A program made the translations under genes and the position numbers. From Curvibacter sp. GWA2_64_110 (GTDB lineage: Bacteria > Pseudomonadota > Gammaproteobacteria > Burkholderiales > Burkholderiaceae_C), in the NCBI GenBank assembly GCA_001797315.1, contig MGPC01000038.1:45472-109471 (forward strand): a stretch of 64,000 nucleotides of DNA, written 5' to 3'. The notes under the pieces are model-generated. The model searched no databases. It was not told the DNA's origin and was given only the letters and a program-made list of their open reading frames with translations. Of this stretch, positions 24,002 through 31,208 are shown piece after piece (the stretch's first letter is position 1; every line of letters starts with the position of its first letter).

Positions 24002-26590
24002 TTGGGTTCATGCAGACCTTGGCGGCGCTGGCTGGCGGCCGGTATCCTGTTGTGCGGTGCCGCGCTGGCGCAGGCACGGGACGTGCGCGTCGGCCTCTAT
24101 GCCAACGAGCCCAAGATCTTTCTGGATGAGGCCGGCCAGCCGGCCGGCATCCTGGTCGAGCTGCTGCAGGAGATGGCGCGCCAGGAGGGCTGGACGCTGC
24201 ACTTCGTGCCCTGCGAGTGGCAGGGCTGTCTCGATGCGCTGCAGGCCGGCAGCATCGACCTCATGCCCGACGTGGCCTACAGCCCGGAGCGTGACGAGAA
24301 GTTCGACTTCCACCACACGCCGGTGCTGCACAGCTGGTCGCAGCTCTACCGCCACCGCGATGTACCGATTGCCTCCGTTTTTGACCTGGCAGATCGGCGC
24401 GTCGCCCTGCTGCAGGGCTCCTTCCAGGCCGGCCTGTTCACCGAACTGACGGCCAGTTTCGGCGTCCGGCCGAAGCTGCTGCCGGTGGCCACGCTCGACG
24501 AAGCCTTCCAGCTGGTCGAGCAGCGCCAGGCGGATGCCGTCATTGCCAACCATTACTTCGGCAACGTGCATGCACCGCGTTACGGGCTGGTGGAAACCAC
24601 CATCGTGTTCCAGCCGGCGCGTCTGTTCTTCGCCACGGCCCAGGGCCGCAATGCCGACCTGCTCATTCTCATCGAGCGGCATCTGCAGGACTGGCAGAAC
24701 CGGCCGCAGTCGGTCTACTTTGCCGTCATGAAGCGCTGGGCGGCGGACGTGCCGCAGGCGGCGGTGCCGCGCCGTTTCTGGTGGGGGCTGGCGGGCGTGC
24801 TGGGCCTGCTGCTGCTGGTCGCGGGGCTGGCGCTGGTGCTGCGGCGGCAGGTGGCGGCGCGCACCCAGCACCTGCAGGCGGCCAATGAAGCCGTGAGCCG
24901 CTTCAAGACCATCTTTGACCATGCCACGTTTGCCGCCTGGATTGCCAACACGGATGGAACGCTCGACTATGTCAATGCGCGCTGCGCCGAGCTGCTGGGC
25001 CAGCGGCCTGACGAGCTGCTGGGACAGCGCTTTCTTGAGCTCTACGGCCCCGCCCGGCGTGCCGAGGCCGAGGCCTTCTGGCGCAGCGTGCGCGAGGGCC
25101 AGGGCCGCGAGGCGCGCGAACTGTGGCACCGGGCGCGTGACGGCCGCGAGTTTTCCATGCTGGTCAGCGGCATCCTGTTGCGTGACGTCGCCGGCCAGCC
25201 GGCCCAACTGGCCTGTACCGCGGTGGACCTCAGCGAGCGCAAGCAGGCCGAGGCGCAGATCCGCCAGCTGGCCTTCTACGATGCGCTGACCGGCCTGCCC
25301 AACCGGCGCCTGCTGATCGACCACCTGCAGCACGCACTGGCGGCCGGGGCGCGCCACGGCGGCAGCGGGGCGCTGCTGTTCATCGACCTCGACCAGTTCA
25401 AGACCATCAACGACACGCTGGGCCACGACGTGGGCGACCAGCTGCTGCAGGAGGTGGCCACGCGCATCCAGCTGCAGGTGCGTGTCGGCGACACCGTGGC
25501 GCGCCTGGGCGGCGACGAGTTCATCGTGCTGATCGAGGAACTGAGCGAGGTGCCCGAGATCGCCGCCAGCCAGGCCGAAGGCGTGGGGCGCAAGATCATG
25601 GCGGTGCTCAACCGGCCGTACCAGCTGGCCGGCTTCGAGCACCACAGCACGCCGAGCATGGGCATCGCGCTGTTCACGCAAGGCCAGGGCACGGTGGACG
25701 AGCTGCTCAAGCAGGCCGACCTGGCCATGTACCAGGCCAAGGCCGCGGGCCGCAACGCCATGCGCTTTTTCGACCCGCAGATGCAGGCCGTGGTGGCCGA
25801 GCGCGCTGCGCTGGAGAGCGACCTGCGCACGGCGATGCAGGGGCAGCAGCTGTTCCTGCGCATCCAGCCGCAGGTCGACCGCAGCGGCGCGGTGATCGGT
25901 GGCGAAGCGCTGCTGCGCTGGCAGCATCCGCGGCGCGGCCTGGTGGCGCCGGCCGACTTCATTTCGGTGGCGGAAGACAGCGGCCTGATCCACCGCCTCG
26001 GGCAGTGGGTGCTGGAGGCGGCCTGCCAGCAACTGGTGAGCTGGGCTGCGCAGCCGGCGCTGCAGTCGCTGAGCCTGGCGGTGAATGTCAGCGTGCAGCA
26101 GTTCCGCCATCCGGACTTTGTGCCGCAGGTGCTGGAGGTGCTGCGCCGCACCGGTGCGGCGGCGTCAAGGCTCAAGCTGGAGATCACCGAAAGCCTGCTG
26201 ATGCACAACGTGGAGGACGTCATCGCCAAGATGCAGACGCTGCGCGCGCAGGGCGTGGGTTTCTCGCTCGACGACTTCGGCACCGGCTACTCGTCGCTGA
26301 GCTACCTCAAGCGCTTGCCGCTGGACGAACTCAAGATCGACGCCTCCTTCGTGCGCGACCTGTTGACCGACCCCAACGATGCGTCCATCGTCAGCACCAT
26401 CATCGCGCTCGGCCACAGCCTGAACCTGATGGTGGTGGCCGAGGGGGTGGAGACCTCCGAGCAGCGCTACGTGCTGGACGCCGGCAACTGCCATGCCTAC
26501 CAGGGCTACCTGTTCGGCCAGCCGCTGCTGCCCGATGAATTCGCGCGTTTCGTGGCGCAGGGTCGCACGGAAATCGCCGCCTTGGGGTAA
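24002..26590 (+). CDS. Sensor with SBP-PAS-GGDEF-EAL domains (cyclic di-GMP turnover)
   Basis: An inner membrane signalling protein of 862 residues from the TTG at 24002. The domain order is: signal peptide, periplasmic solute-binding family 3 domain (residues about 28-245), membrane helix (about 258-280), PAS domain (about 295-415), GGDEF domain with intact GGDEF near 504, and EAL domain with EALLRW near 635 and DDFGTGYSSL plus DELKID further on. Both catalytic motifs look intact, so synthesis and breakdown of cyclic di-GMP are possible. The TTG start has GGAG 6 bases upstream; an upstream GTG at 23990 lacks a site. Confidence 0.88.
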   Translation: MGSCRPWRRWLAAGILLCGAALAQARDVRVGLYANEPKIFLDEAGQPAGILVELLQEMARQEGWTLHFVPCEWQGCLDALQAGSIDLMPDVAYSPERDEKFDFHHTPVLHSWSQLYRHRDVPIASVFDLADRRVALLQGSFQAGLFTELTASFGVRPKLLPVATLDEAFQLVEQRQADAVIANHYFGNVHAPRYGLVETTIVFQPARLFFATAQGRNADLLILIERHLQDWQNRPQSVYFAVMKRWAADVPQAAVPRRFWWGLAGVLGLLLLVAGLALVLRRQVAARTQHLQAANEAVSRFKTIFDHATFAAWIANTDGTLDYVNARCAELLGQRPDELLGQRFLELYGPARRAEAEAFWRSVREGQGREARELWHRARDGREFSMLVSGILLRDVAGQPAQLACTAVDLSERKQAEAQIRQLAFYDALTGLPNRRLLIDHLQHALAAGARHGGSGALLFIDLDQFKTINDTLGHDVGDQLLQEVATRIQLQVRVGDTVARLGGDEFIVLIEELSEVPEIAASQAEGVGRKIMAVLNRPYQLAGFEHHSTPSMGIALFTQGQGTVDELLKQADLAMYQAKAAGRNAMRFFDPQMQAVVAERAALESDLRTAMQGQQLFLRIQPQVDRSGAVIGGEALLRWQHPRRGLVAPADFISVAEDSGLIHRLGQWVLEAACQQLVSWAAQPALQSLSLAVNVSVQQFRHPDFVPQVLEVLRRTGAAASRLKLEITESLLMHNVEDVIAKMQTLRAQGVGFSLDDFGTGYSSLSYLKRLPLDELKIDASFVRDLLTDPNDASIVSTIIALGHSLNLMVVAEGVETSEQRYVLDAGNCHAYQGYLFGQPLLPDEFARFVAQGRTEIAALG

Positions 26591-26630
26591 GCTGTCAGCG
26601 CCAAGCGTCGGCAAATTTTTTGGAGCGGCC

Positions 26631-27224
26631 ATGAGCAACCCAGACCCCAGTGGCTTCGGCAAGTTCGTGCCGGGTTTCGAGTTCCTGCAAAGCCTGGGCA
26701 AGGGGGCGGCGGCGTCCATGCCGGCCATGAACCAGTGGAACAGCTGGGTGGCGCCGACGCTCGATCCGCAGGCGCTGGACAAGCGCATCGAGGAGCTCAA
26801 GGCGGTGCAGTTCTGGCTTGACCAGAACGCCACGGCGCTCAAGGCCACCATCCAGGCGCTGGAGGTGCAGAAGCTCACCCTGGCCACGCTCAAGAGCATG
26901 AATTTCAACCCGCCGGATCTGGCGCAGGCGTTCAAACCGGCGGCCGTTGCCGAGCCACCGCCCGCCAAAGCGGCGGCGGCGCGCAAGCCGCGCGCCACGC
27001 CCGCTGCGCAAGCTGCATCCGCTGCGGCTGCGCCGGACCCGATGCAGTTCTGGGGTGCGCTGACCCAGCAATTCCAGAAAATCGCCGGCCAGGCCATGCA
27101 GGAGGTTGCCGGCAAGGCGGCTGCCGTGTCGAAGGGTGCTATCAAAAAAGAAGCGCCTGGCGCAGTCAAGACAAGGGCCAGGGCCGAAAAAGCCACCAGG
27201 AAAAGCACCGTGCGCAGCCGTTGA
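26631..27224 (+). CDS. PhaM-type polyhydroxyalkanoate granule-associated protein
   Basis: A 197-residue protein. The N-terminus FGKFVPGFEFLQSLGKGA, then WVAPTLDPQALDKRIEELKAVQFWLDQNA and ALEVQKLTLATLKSM, matches PhaM of Cupriavidus, which activates PHA synthase and links granules to the nucleoid. The C-terminus is rich in Lys, Ala and Arg (a DNA-binding tail in PhaM). Codons about 170-188 coincide with R1 copy 5, so part of the basic tail is encoded by the repeat. Ribosome site GGAG lies 6 bases before the ATG. No phaCAB genes are in the window. Confidence 0.8.
   Translation: MSNPDPSGFGKFVPGFEFLQSLGKGAAASMPAMNQWNSWVAPTLDPQALDKRIEELKAVQFWLDQNATALKATIQALEVQKLTLATLKSMNFNPPDLAQAFKPAAVAEPPPAKAAAARKPRATPAAQAASAAAAPDPMQFWGALTQQFQKIAGQAMQEVAGKAAAVSKGAIKKEAPGAVKTRARAEKATRKSTVRSR
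27138..27193 (+). repeat. Dispersed element R1, copy 5 (3' end of phaM-like gene)
   Basis: GCTATCAAAA...AAGC (17 bases), GCCTGGCGC (9), then ACAAGGGCCAGGGCCGAAAAA. It shares a GCCTGGCGCAG run and ACAAGGGC with copy 7 at identical spacing. Confidence 0.8.
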
Positions 27225-27246
27225 ATCCGGTACAGGAGGCCCTGCC

Positions 27247-28512
27247 ATGAAGCTCTTCCCTTATGGACACGCCACCCATCCGCAGTGGGCCATGGCCGCT
27301 GGCCTGGTGCTGGCGCAGCTGCGCGCGCAAATGGCGCTGCCCGACTACGCGCACAGCCCGACGCTGGCGCTGCTCTACATCACCGACCACTACGCCGCGG
27401 CGGCCGAGGACATCCTGGCGCACCTGAGTGCCGAGCTGCCCGAGGTCACCGACTGGGCCGGTACCGTGGGCGTGGGCATCGCCGCCAACAATGTCGAGTA
27501 CTTCGACGAACCGGCGCTGGCCGTCATGCTGTGCGAACTGCCGACCGACCAGTACCGCGTGTTCTCCGGCGTGGCACCGCTGGGGCTGGGCTTCGAGGCG
27601 CACACGGCGCTGGTGCATGCCGACGGCGAGACCCCCGATCTGGCCGAGCTGATTGCCGAGATGGCCGCGCGCACCGACTCCGGCTACCTGTTCGGCGGCC
27701 TGGCCTCGAGCCGTGGCGAGAGCGTGCAGTTCGCCCTCGGCGGCGACGGCTTCATCCGCGGCCAGGGCCGTTCCACCGGCGTTTTCCATGGGGGACTCAG
27801 CGGTGTGGCCTTTGGCGAAGGCGTGCGGCTGGTGTCGCGCGTCACGCAGGGCTGCCTGCCGGTGGCCAAGAGCCATGTGGTGACCGAGGCCGAGCGCAAC
27901 GTGGTCTTCAAGCTCGACGGCGAGCCGGCGCTCGACGTGCTGCTGCACGACCTCGATGTCTCGCTCGACCGGCCGCAGCAGGCGCTCGATGCCGTGCGCG
28001 CCACGCTGGCCGGCCTGATGCATCCGGCCGACGCCGCCAGCGATGGCCATGCCGTCAGCCGCACCGGCAACTTCGGCAGCGACGTGCTGGTACGCCACAT
28101 CATCGGCCTCGATCCCTCGCGCCAGGGCGTGGCGTTGGCCGATCTGGCCGAGCCCGGCATGGAACTGGCGTTCTGCCAGCGCAATGTGCAGGCCGCGCGC
28201 GCCGATCTGATGCGCGTCTGCGCCGAAATCCGCGAAGAGCTGGAGCCGGAGGAAATGGCGGTCGGCACCGCGCACGCGCTGGGCGCTTCCGAGGCGGAAG
28301 CGGCACCGCACCCGGCACGGCGGATTGCCGGCGCGGTGTACGTGAGTTGTTCCGGTCGCGGCGGGCCGCACTTCGGTGGCCCGAGCGCCGAACTGCAGAT
28401 CGTGCGTCGCGCCCTGGGTGACGTGCCGCTGGTGGGTTTTTTCGCCGGCGGCGAGATCGCCCGCCATCACCTCTACGGCTACACCGGCGTGCTGACGGTC
28501 TTCACGGCCTGA
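27247..28512 (+). CDS. FIST N/C domain protein
   Basis: A 421-residue protein with a FIST N-terminal domain (about residues 30-215, with ALLYITDHYAAAAEDIL and GLASSRGE) and a FIST C-terminal domain (about 225-410, ending PLVGFFAGGEIARHHLYGYTGVLTVF). FIST modules are sensory and occur with signal transduction proteins, possibly binding small ligands such as amino acids. There is no output domain. It lies 22 bases after phaM, so cotranscription is likely. The start has a GGAGG site 6 bases upstream. Confidence 0.87.
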   Translation: MKLFPYGHATHPQWAMAAGLVLAQLRAQMALPDYAHSPTLALLYITDHYAAAAEDILAHLSAELPEVTDWAGTVGVGIAANNVEYFDEPALAVMLCELPTDQYRVFSGVAPLGLGFEAHTALVHADGETPDLAELIAEMAARTDSGYLFGGLASSRGESVQFALGGDGFIRGQGRSTGVFHGGLSGVAFGEGVRLVSRVTQGCLPVAKSHVVTEAERNVVFKLDGEPALDVLLHDLDVSLDRPQQALDAVRATLAGLMHPADAASDGHAVSRTGNFGSDVLVRHIIGLDPSRQGVALADLAEPGMELAFCQRNVQAARADLMRVCAEIREELEPEEMAVGTAHALGASEAEAAPHPARRIAGAVYVSCSGRGGPHFGGPSAELQIVRRALGDVPLVGFFAGGEIARHHLYGYTGVLTVFTA

Positions 28513-28519
28513 GCCGGCT

Positions 28520-28930
28520 TCAACCTTTGCGGCACAGTGGCCCGTCGACCGGGTTCTCCAAGCTGTGGGCAATGGCGCTCACGAGCGCGTGCGCCTCTTC
28601 GGCCGAGAAGCGTTCCATCAGCGGGCGGGCCACCGCTGCCGGTAGCCGCACCATGCCGGCGCTGCCGTCGGCGCGCGTGAAACGCACCCCGGCCACCTGG
28701 TGGCTGACCCAGTCCGGCCGTGCCTCGGCGCGCAGCATCTGCTCGTTCATCAGCGCTTCGTACTCGGCCTCAATGGCCTCCAGTACCTCGTCGGCGGGGT
28801 CGTCGGGGATCCTGACGACGAAGCCCTCCATCGCATCCTCCTGCACCTGACAGGCCAGCGCGCGGGCCGCGACCGCCTGCACGAAGCGCTCGCGCAGGTC
28901 GGCGTCGAAGAAGATGTACTCGGTGGCCAT
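28520..28930 (-). CDS. Hypothetical protein, acidic
   Basis: A 136-residue cytoplasmic protein that I do not recognise. It starts MATEYIFFDADLRERFVQAV, has an acidic centre (DDPADEVLEAIEAEYEAL) and ends with a KG tail. No membrane segment or motif is visible. It converges with the FIST gene, with 7 bases between, and lies 21 bases downstream of the sulfide:quinone oxidoreductase on the same strand, so it is probably in that transcript. A role linked to sulfide oxidation would be a guess. Confidence 0.65.
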   Translation of the reverse strand: MATEYIFFDADLRERFVQAVAARALACQVQEDAMEGFVVRIPDDPADEVLEAIEAEYEALMNEQMLRAEARPDWVSHQVAGVRFTRADGSAGMVRLPAAVARPLMERFSAEEAHALVSAIAHSLENPVDGPLCRKG

Positions 28931-28951
28931 GGGGCCGCATGCTTCGCGCGT

Positions 28952-30226
28952 CTATTTGTCCTTGAGCTTCATGATGCCCAGGGCATTCATCACCATCTTC
29001 TCGAACAGCGGCTCCGAGGTGCCGGCCTTCATCTTGCGGATGAAGTACTTCTCAAAAGCGATCTTGGCCAGGTGCACCCACTTGCCCTGCGAGAACCAGT
29101 TGACGTTGCGCGGCGGAATCTGCGGCAATGCCACGAAGCAGGCGCCGGTGTCGCCGAAGTCGGCCAGACAGACCGCATTCCACGTCGCCTTGTGCGTCGG
29201 CTCCTTGCCGTCGAGCACCTCGCGCAGGTTGTGCGCCGTGGCCGTGACCATCGACTCGATCATGTAGCCGGTCTTGGGCGCGCCGGTGGGTACCGGTGTC
29301 GCTTCCACCGGCGGAATGGCCACGCACACGCCCACCGCGTAGATGTTCTTGTACTTCGGGTTGCGCTGGTTCTGGTCGATCAGGATGAAACCGCGCGGGT
29401 TGGTCAGCCCCTCGATGCCGAACACGGCGTCGATGCCCTTGAAGGCCGGCAGCATCATGGAGTATTTGAAGTCCAGCACGTGCTCTTTTTTCGGCGTGCC
29501 GTCCTCGTTGTGTTCGGTGACATACATCTTGCCGGCTTCGACCTTGGTGGTCTTGGCATTGCAGATCCACTTGATGTGGCGGTCGCGCATGACCGACTCC
29601 AGCAGCCCCTTGGAGTCGCCCACGCCGCCCAGGCCCAGGTGACCGACATAGGGTTCGGCGGTGACGAAAGTCATCGGCACCTTGTCGCGGATCTTGCGCT
29701 TGCGCAGATCGGTGTCCATGATCATGGCGAACTCGTAGGCCGGGCCGTAGCACGAAGCCCCTTGCACCGCACCCACCACCACGTGGCCCGGGTCCTTGAC
29801 GAAATCCTGCCAGCTCTGCTCGGCCTCCACCGCATGGTCCACATGGCAGATCGAGTGCGTGTGGCCGTTCGGGCCCAGGCCCTCGACCTCGTCGAAGGCC
29901 AGCTTCGGCCCGGTGGCGATGATCAGGTGGTCGTAGTCGATGCTGCGGCCGTCGTCGAGTTCGATCTGGTTCTTCTCCGGGTGCACCCGCTTGGCACCGA
30001 CGCCGATGAAGTCGATCTTCTTTTTCGCCAGCACCGGCGCGATGTCCAGCTCGATGTCGTCGCGCGTGCGCCAGTTCACCGCCACCCAGGGGTTGGACGG
30101 CACGAAGTGGAACTTCGGGTTGTTGGAAATGACGGTGATCTTGTCTTCCGCGCGCGCCAGTTCCCGCATTTCATACGCCATCGGCATGCCGCCGATGCCC
30201 GCGCCGAGAATCACGATATGGGCCAT
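28952..30226 (-). CDS. Sulfide:quinone oxidoreductase-type flavoprotein
   Basis: A 424-residue two-dinucleotide-fold flavoprotein. It has an N-terminal GAGIGGMPMAYEM FAD motif (residues 8-20) and cysteines at 127, 159 and 353, matching the spacing of the catalytic Cys 128, 160 and 356 of Acidithiobacillus SQR. The block AVCLADFGDTG (about 351-361) and an amphipathic C-terminus for membrane binding are also typical. It would oxidise sulfide to polysulfide or sulfur and reduce quinone. An FNR-type promoter lies upstream. A related quinone-reducing flavoprotein is the alternative. Confidence 0.85.
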   Translation of the reverse strand: MAHIVILGAGIGGMPMAYEMRELARAEDKITVISNNPKFHFVPSNPWVAVNWRTRDDIELDIAPVLAKKKIDFIGVGAKRVHPEKNQIELDDGRSIDYDHLIIATGPKLAFDEVEGLGPNGHTHSICHVDHAVEAEQSWQDFVKDPGHVVVGAVQGASCYGPAYEFAMIMDTDLRKRKIRDKVPMTFVTAEPYVGHLGLGGVGDSKGLLESVMRDRHIKWICNAKTTKVEAGKMYVTEHNEDGTPKKEHVLDFKYSMMLPAFKGIDAVFGIEGLTNPRGFILIDQNQRNPKYKNIYAVGVCVAIPPVEATPVPTGAPKTGYMIESMVTATAHNLREVLDGKEPTHKATWNAVCLADFGDTGACFVALPQIPPRNVNWFSQGKWVHLAKIAFEKYFIRKMKAGTSEPLFEKMVMNALGIMKLKDK

Positions 30227-30299
30227 GGTGTTGTCTCCTGTAAATGGCTGTAGGGGACAGCCTGCATCGGGCTGTCTATCTTGTCGGACTTCCTGGCGA

Positions 30300-30341
30300 T
30301 TTATATGCCCCGGCGGGTATCCGGCGATTGATCTATATCAA
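30300..30341 (-). promoter_or_regulatory. FNR-activated class II promoter of the SQR gene
   Basis: A perfect FNR/Anr box TTGAT-N4-ATCAA lies at 30328-30341 and a TATAAA -10 box at 30305-30300 (minus strand). The 22-base gap puts the FNR box centre at -41.5 from a start near 30293, the textbook class II spacing. The transcript leader would be about 67 bases. Confidence 0.75.
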
Positions 30342-30352
30342 GCTGCCGTGTC

Positions 30353-31084
30353 TCAGCGTCGCAAGGCGGCAAAGGCCTCGAACTCCCAGTCACGCATGCC
30401 CAGCAGCAAGGTATACCCCTCGCGCTCCTTTTCTGCAAGTTTCTGGTCGGCCAGGTGCTGCTGGGCGAAGTCCTGTGCCACGCGCTGCAGGCGTTCCACG
30501 AACGAGGGTGCCAGGCTGCGGCTGATCGAGCCGTGCACCAGCAGCAGGCCTTCGCCGTGGCCGTCGAAACCGCCGGAGAAATAATCCAGCACGGCGTGCT
30601 CGCGGAAGTAATGCATCACCGGGCCGTGCGGCCGCCAGCGGAAGGTCTTGGCCAATTTCAGGCGGTAGCGGTTGAGCGGGCGCAATTCGATGATGCCGAT
30701 GCGGTCCAGCTGCGCCAGGTACTTGATGCCTTCGGCCTCGCTCAGCCGGTAACTGGTCACGATCTGCTCCAGCGTCCACTGGCTGAGCACGCAGATTGCC
30801 ACCAGCAGCAGCTTCTTGTCAGCCACCACGGCCTTTTCCTGCGCTTGCGTCAGCTCGGCCAGCAGCGGCTGCGCGTCGGCCACGCGCCGGGCCAGCTCGG
30901 CAAAGTCCAGCTTGAGCGCACGGCAGATGGCATCGATGCGCGACAGCGGCATGTCGCCCTTGGCCAGCATGCGCTTGACGCTGCTTTCGGCCATGCCCAG
31001 CTTCTTCGCCAGGTCGGCATAGGTCATCTGGGCGGACTTGAGTTCCTTCTTGAGGGCGAGAACGAGGTCGGCGGTGGTGCTCAT
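30353..31084 (-). CDS. HTH transcriptional regulator (XRE type)
   Basis: A 243-residue regulator with a lambda-repressor-like HTH at residues about 8-62 (MTYADLAKKLGMAESSVKRMLAKGDMPLSRIDAICRALKLDFAEL). The larger C-terminal part, with EGIKYLAQLDRIGIIELRPLNRYRL and ESLLVHGSI-like segments, is of unknown fold and may sense a ligand. ATG 31084 has a GGAGC site 7 bases upstream. A perfect 9-base inverted repeat in front of the gene is the likely operator. It lies 126 bases upstream of the SQR gene on the same strand, and divergent from the membrane protein fusion. Confidence 0.85.
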   Translation of the reverse strand: MSTTADLVLALKKELKSAQMTYADLAKKLGMAESSVKRMLAKGDMPLSRIDAICRALKLDFAELARRVADAQPLLAELTQAQEKAVVADKKLLLVAICVLSQWTLEQIVTSYRLSEAEGIKYLAQLDRIGIIELRPLNRYRLKLAKTFRWRPHGPVMHYFREHAVLDYFSGGFDGHGEGLLLVHGSISRSLAPSFVERLQRVAQDFAQQHLADQKLAEKEREGYTLLLGMRDWEFEAFAALRR

Positions 31085-31110
31085 GGGCTGCTCCTTGGTA
31101 TCGATTATCA

Positions 31111-31141
31111 ATACTTTGAGTACATGGACTAATCAAAGTAT
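31111..31141. promoter_or_regulatory. Perfect inverted repeat, operator of the HTH regulator
   Basis: ATACTTTGA, 13 bases, TCAAAGTAT. The half-site centres are 22 bases apart, two helical turns, between the HTH gene and the divergent membrane protein gene. Confidence 0.7.
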
Positions 31142-31208
31142 CTAAAAATGGCATGCGCGTGACGTGCTGCTGGACACACTGCGCTCCATCTTCACCGCTG
31201 GAGTTGCC

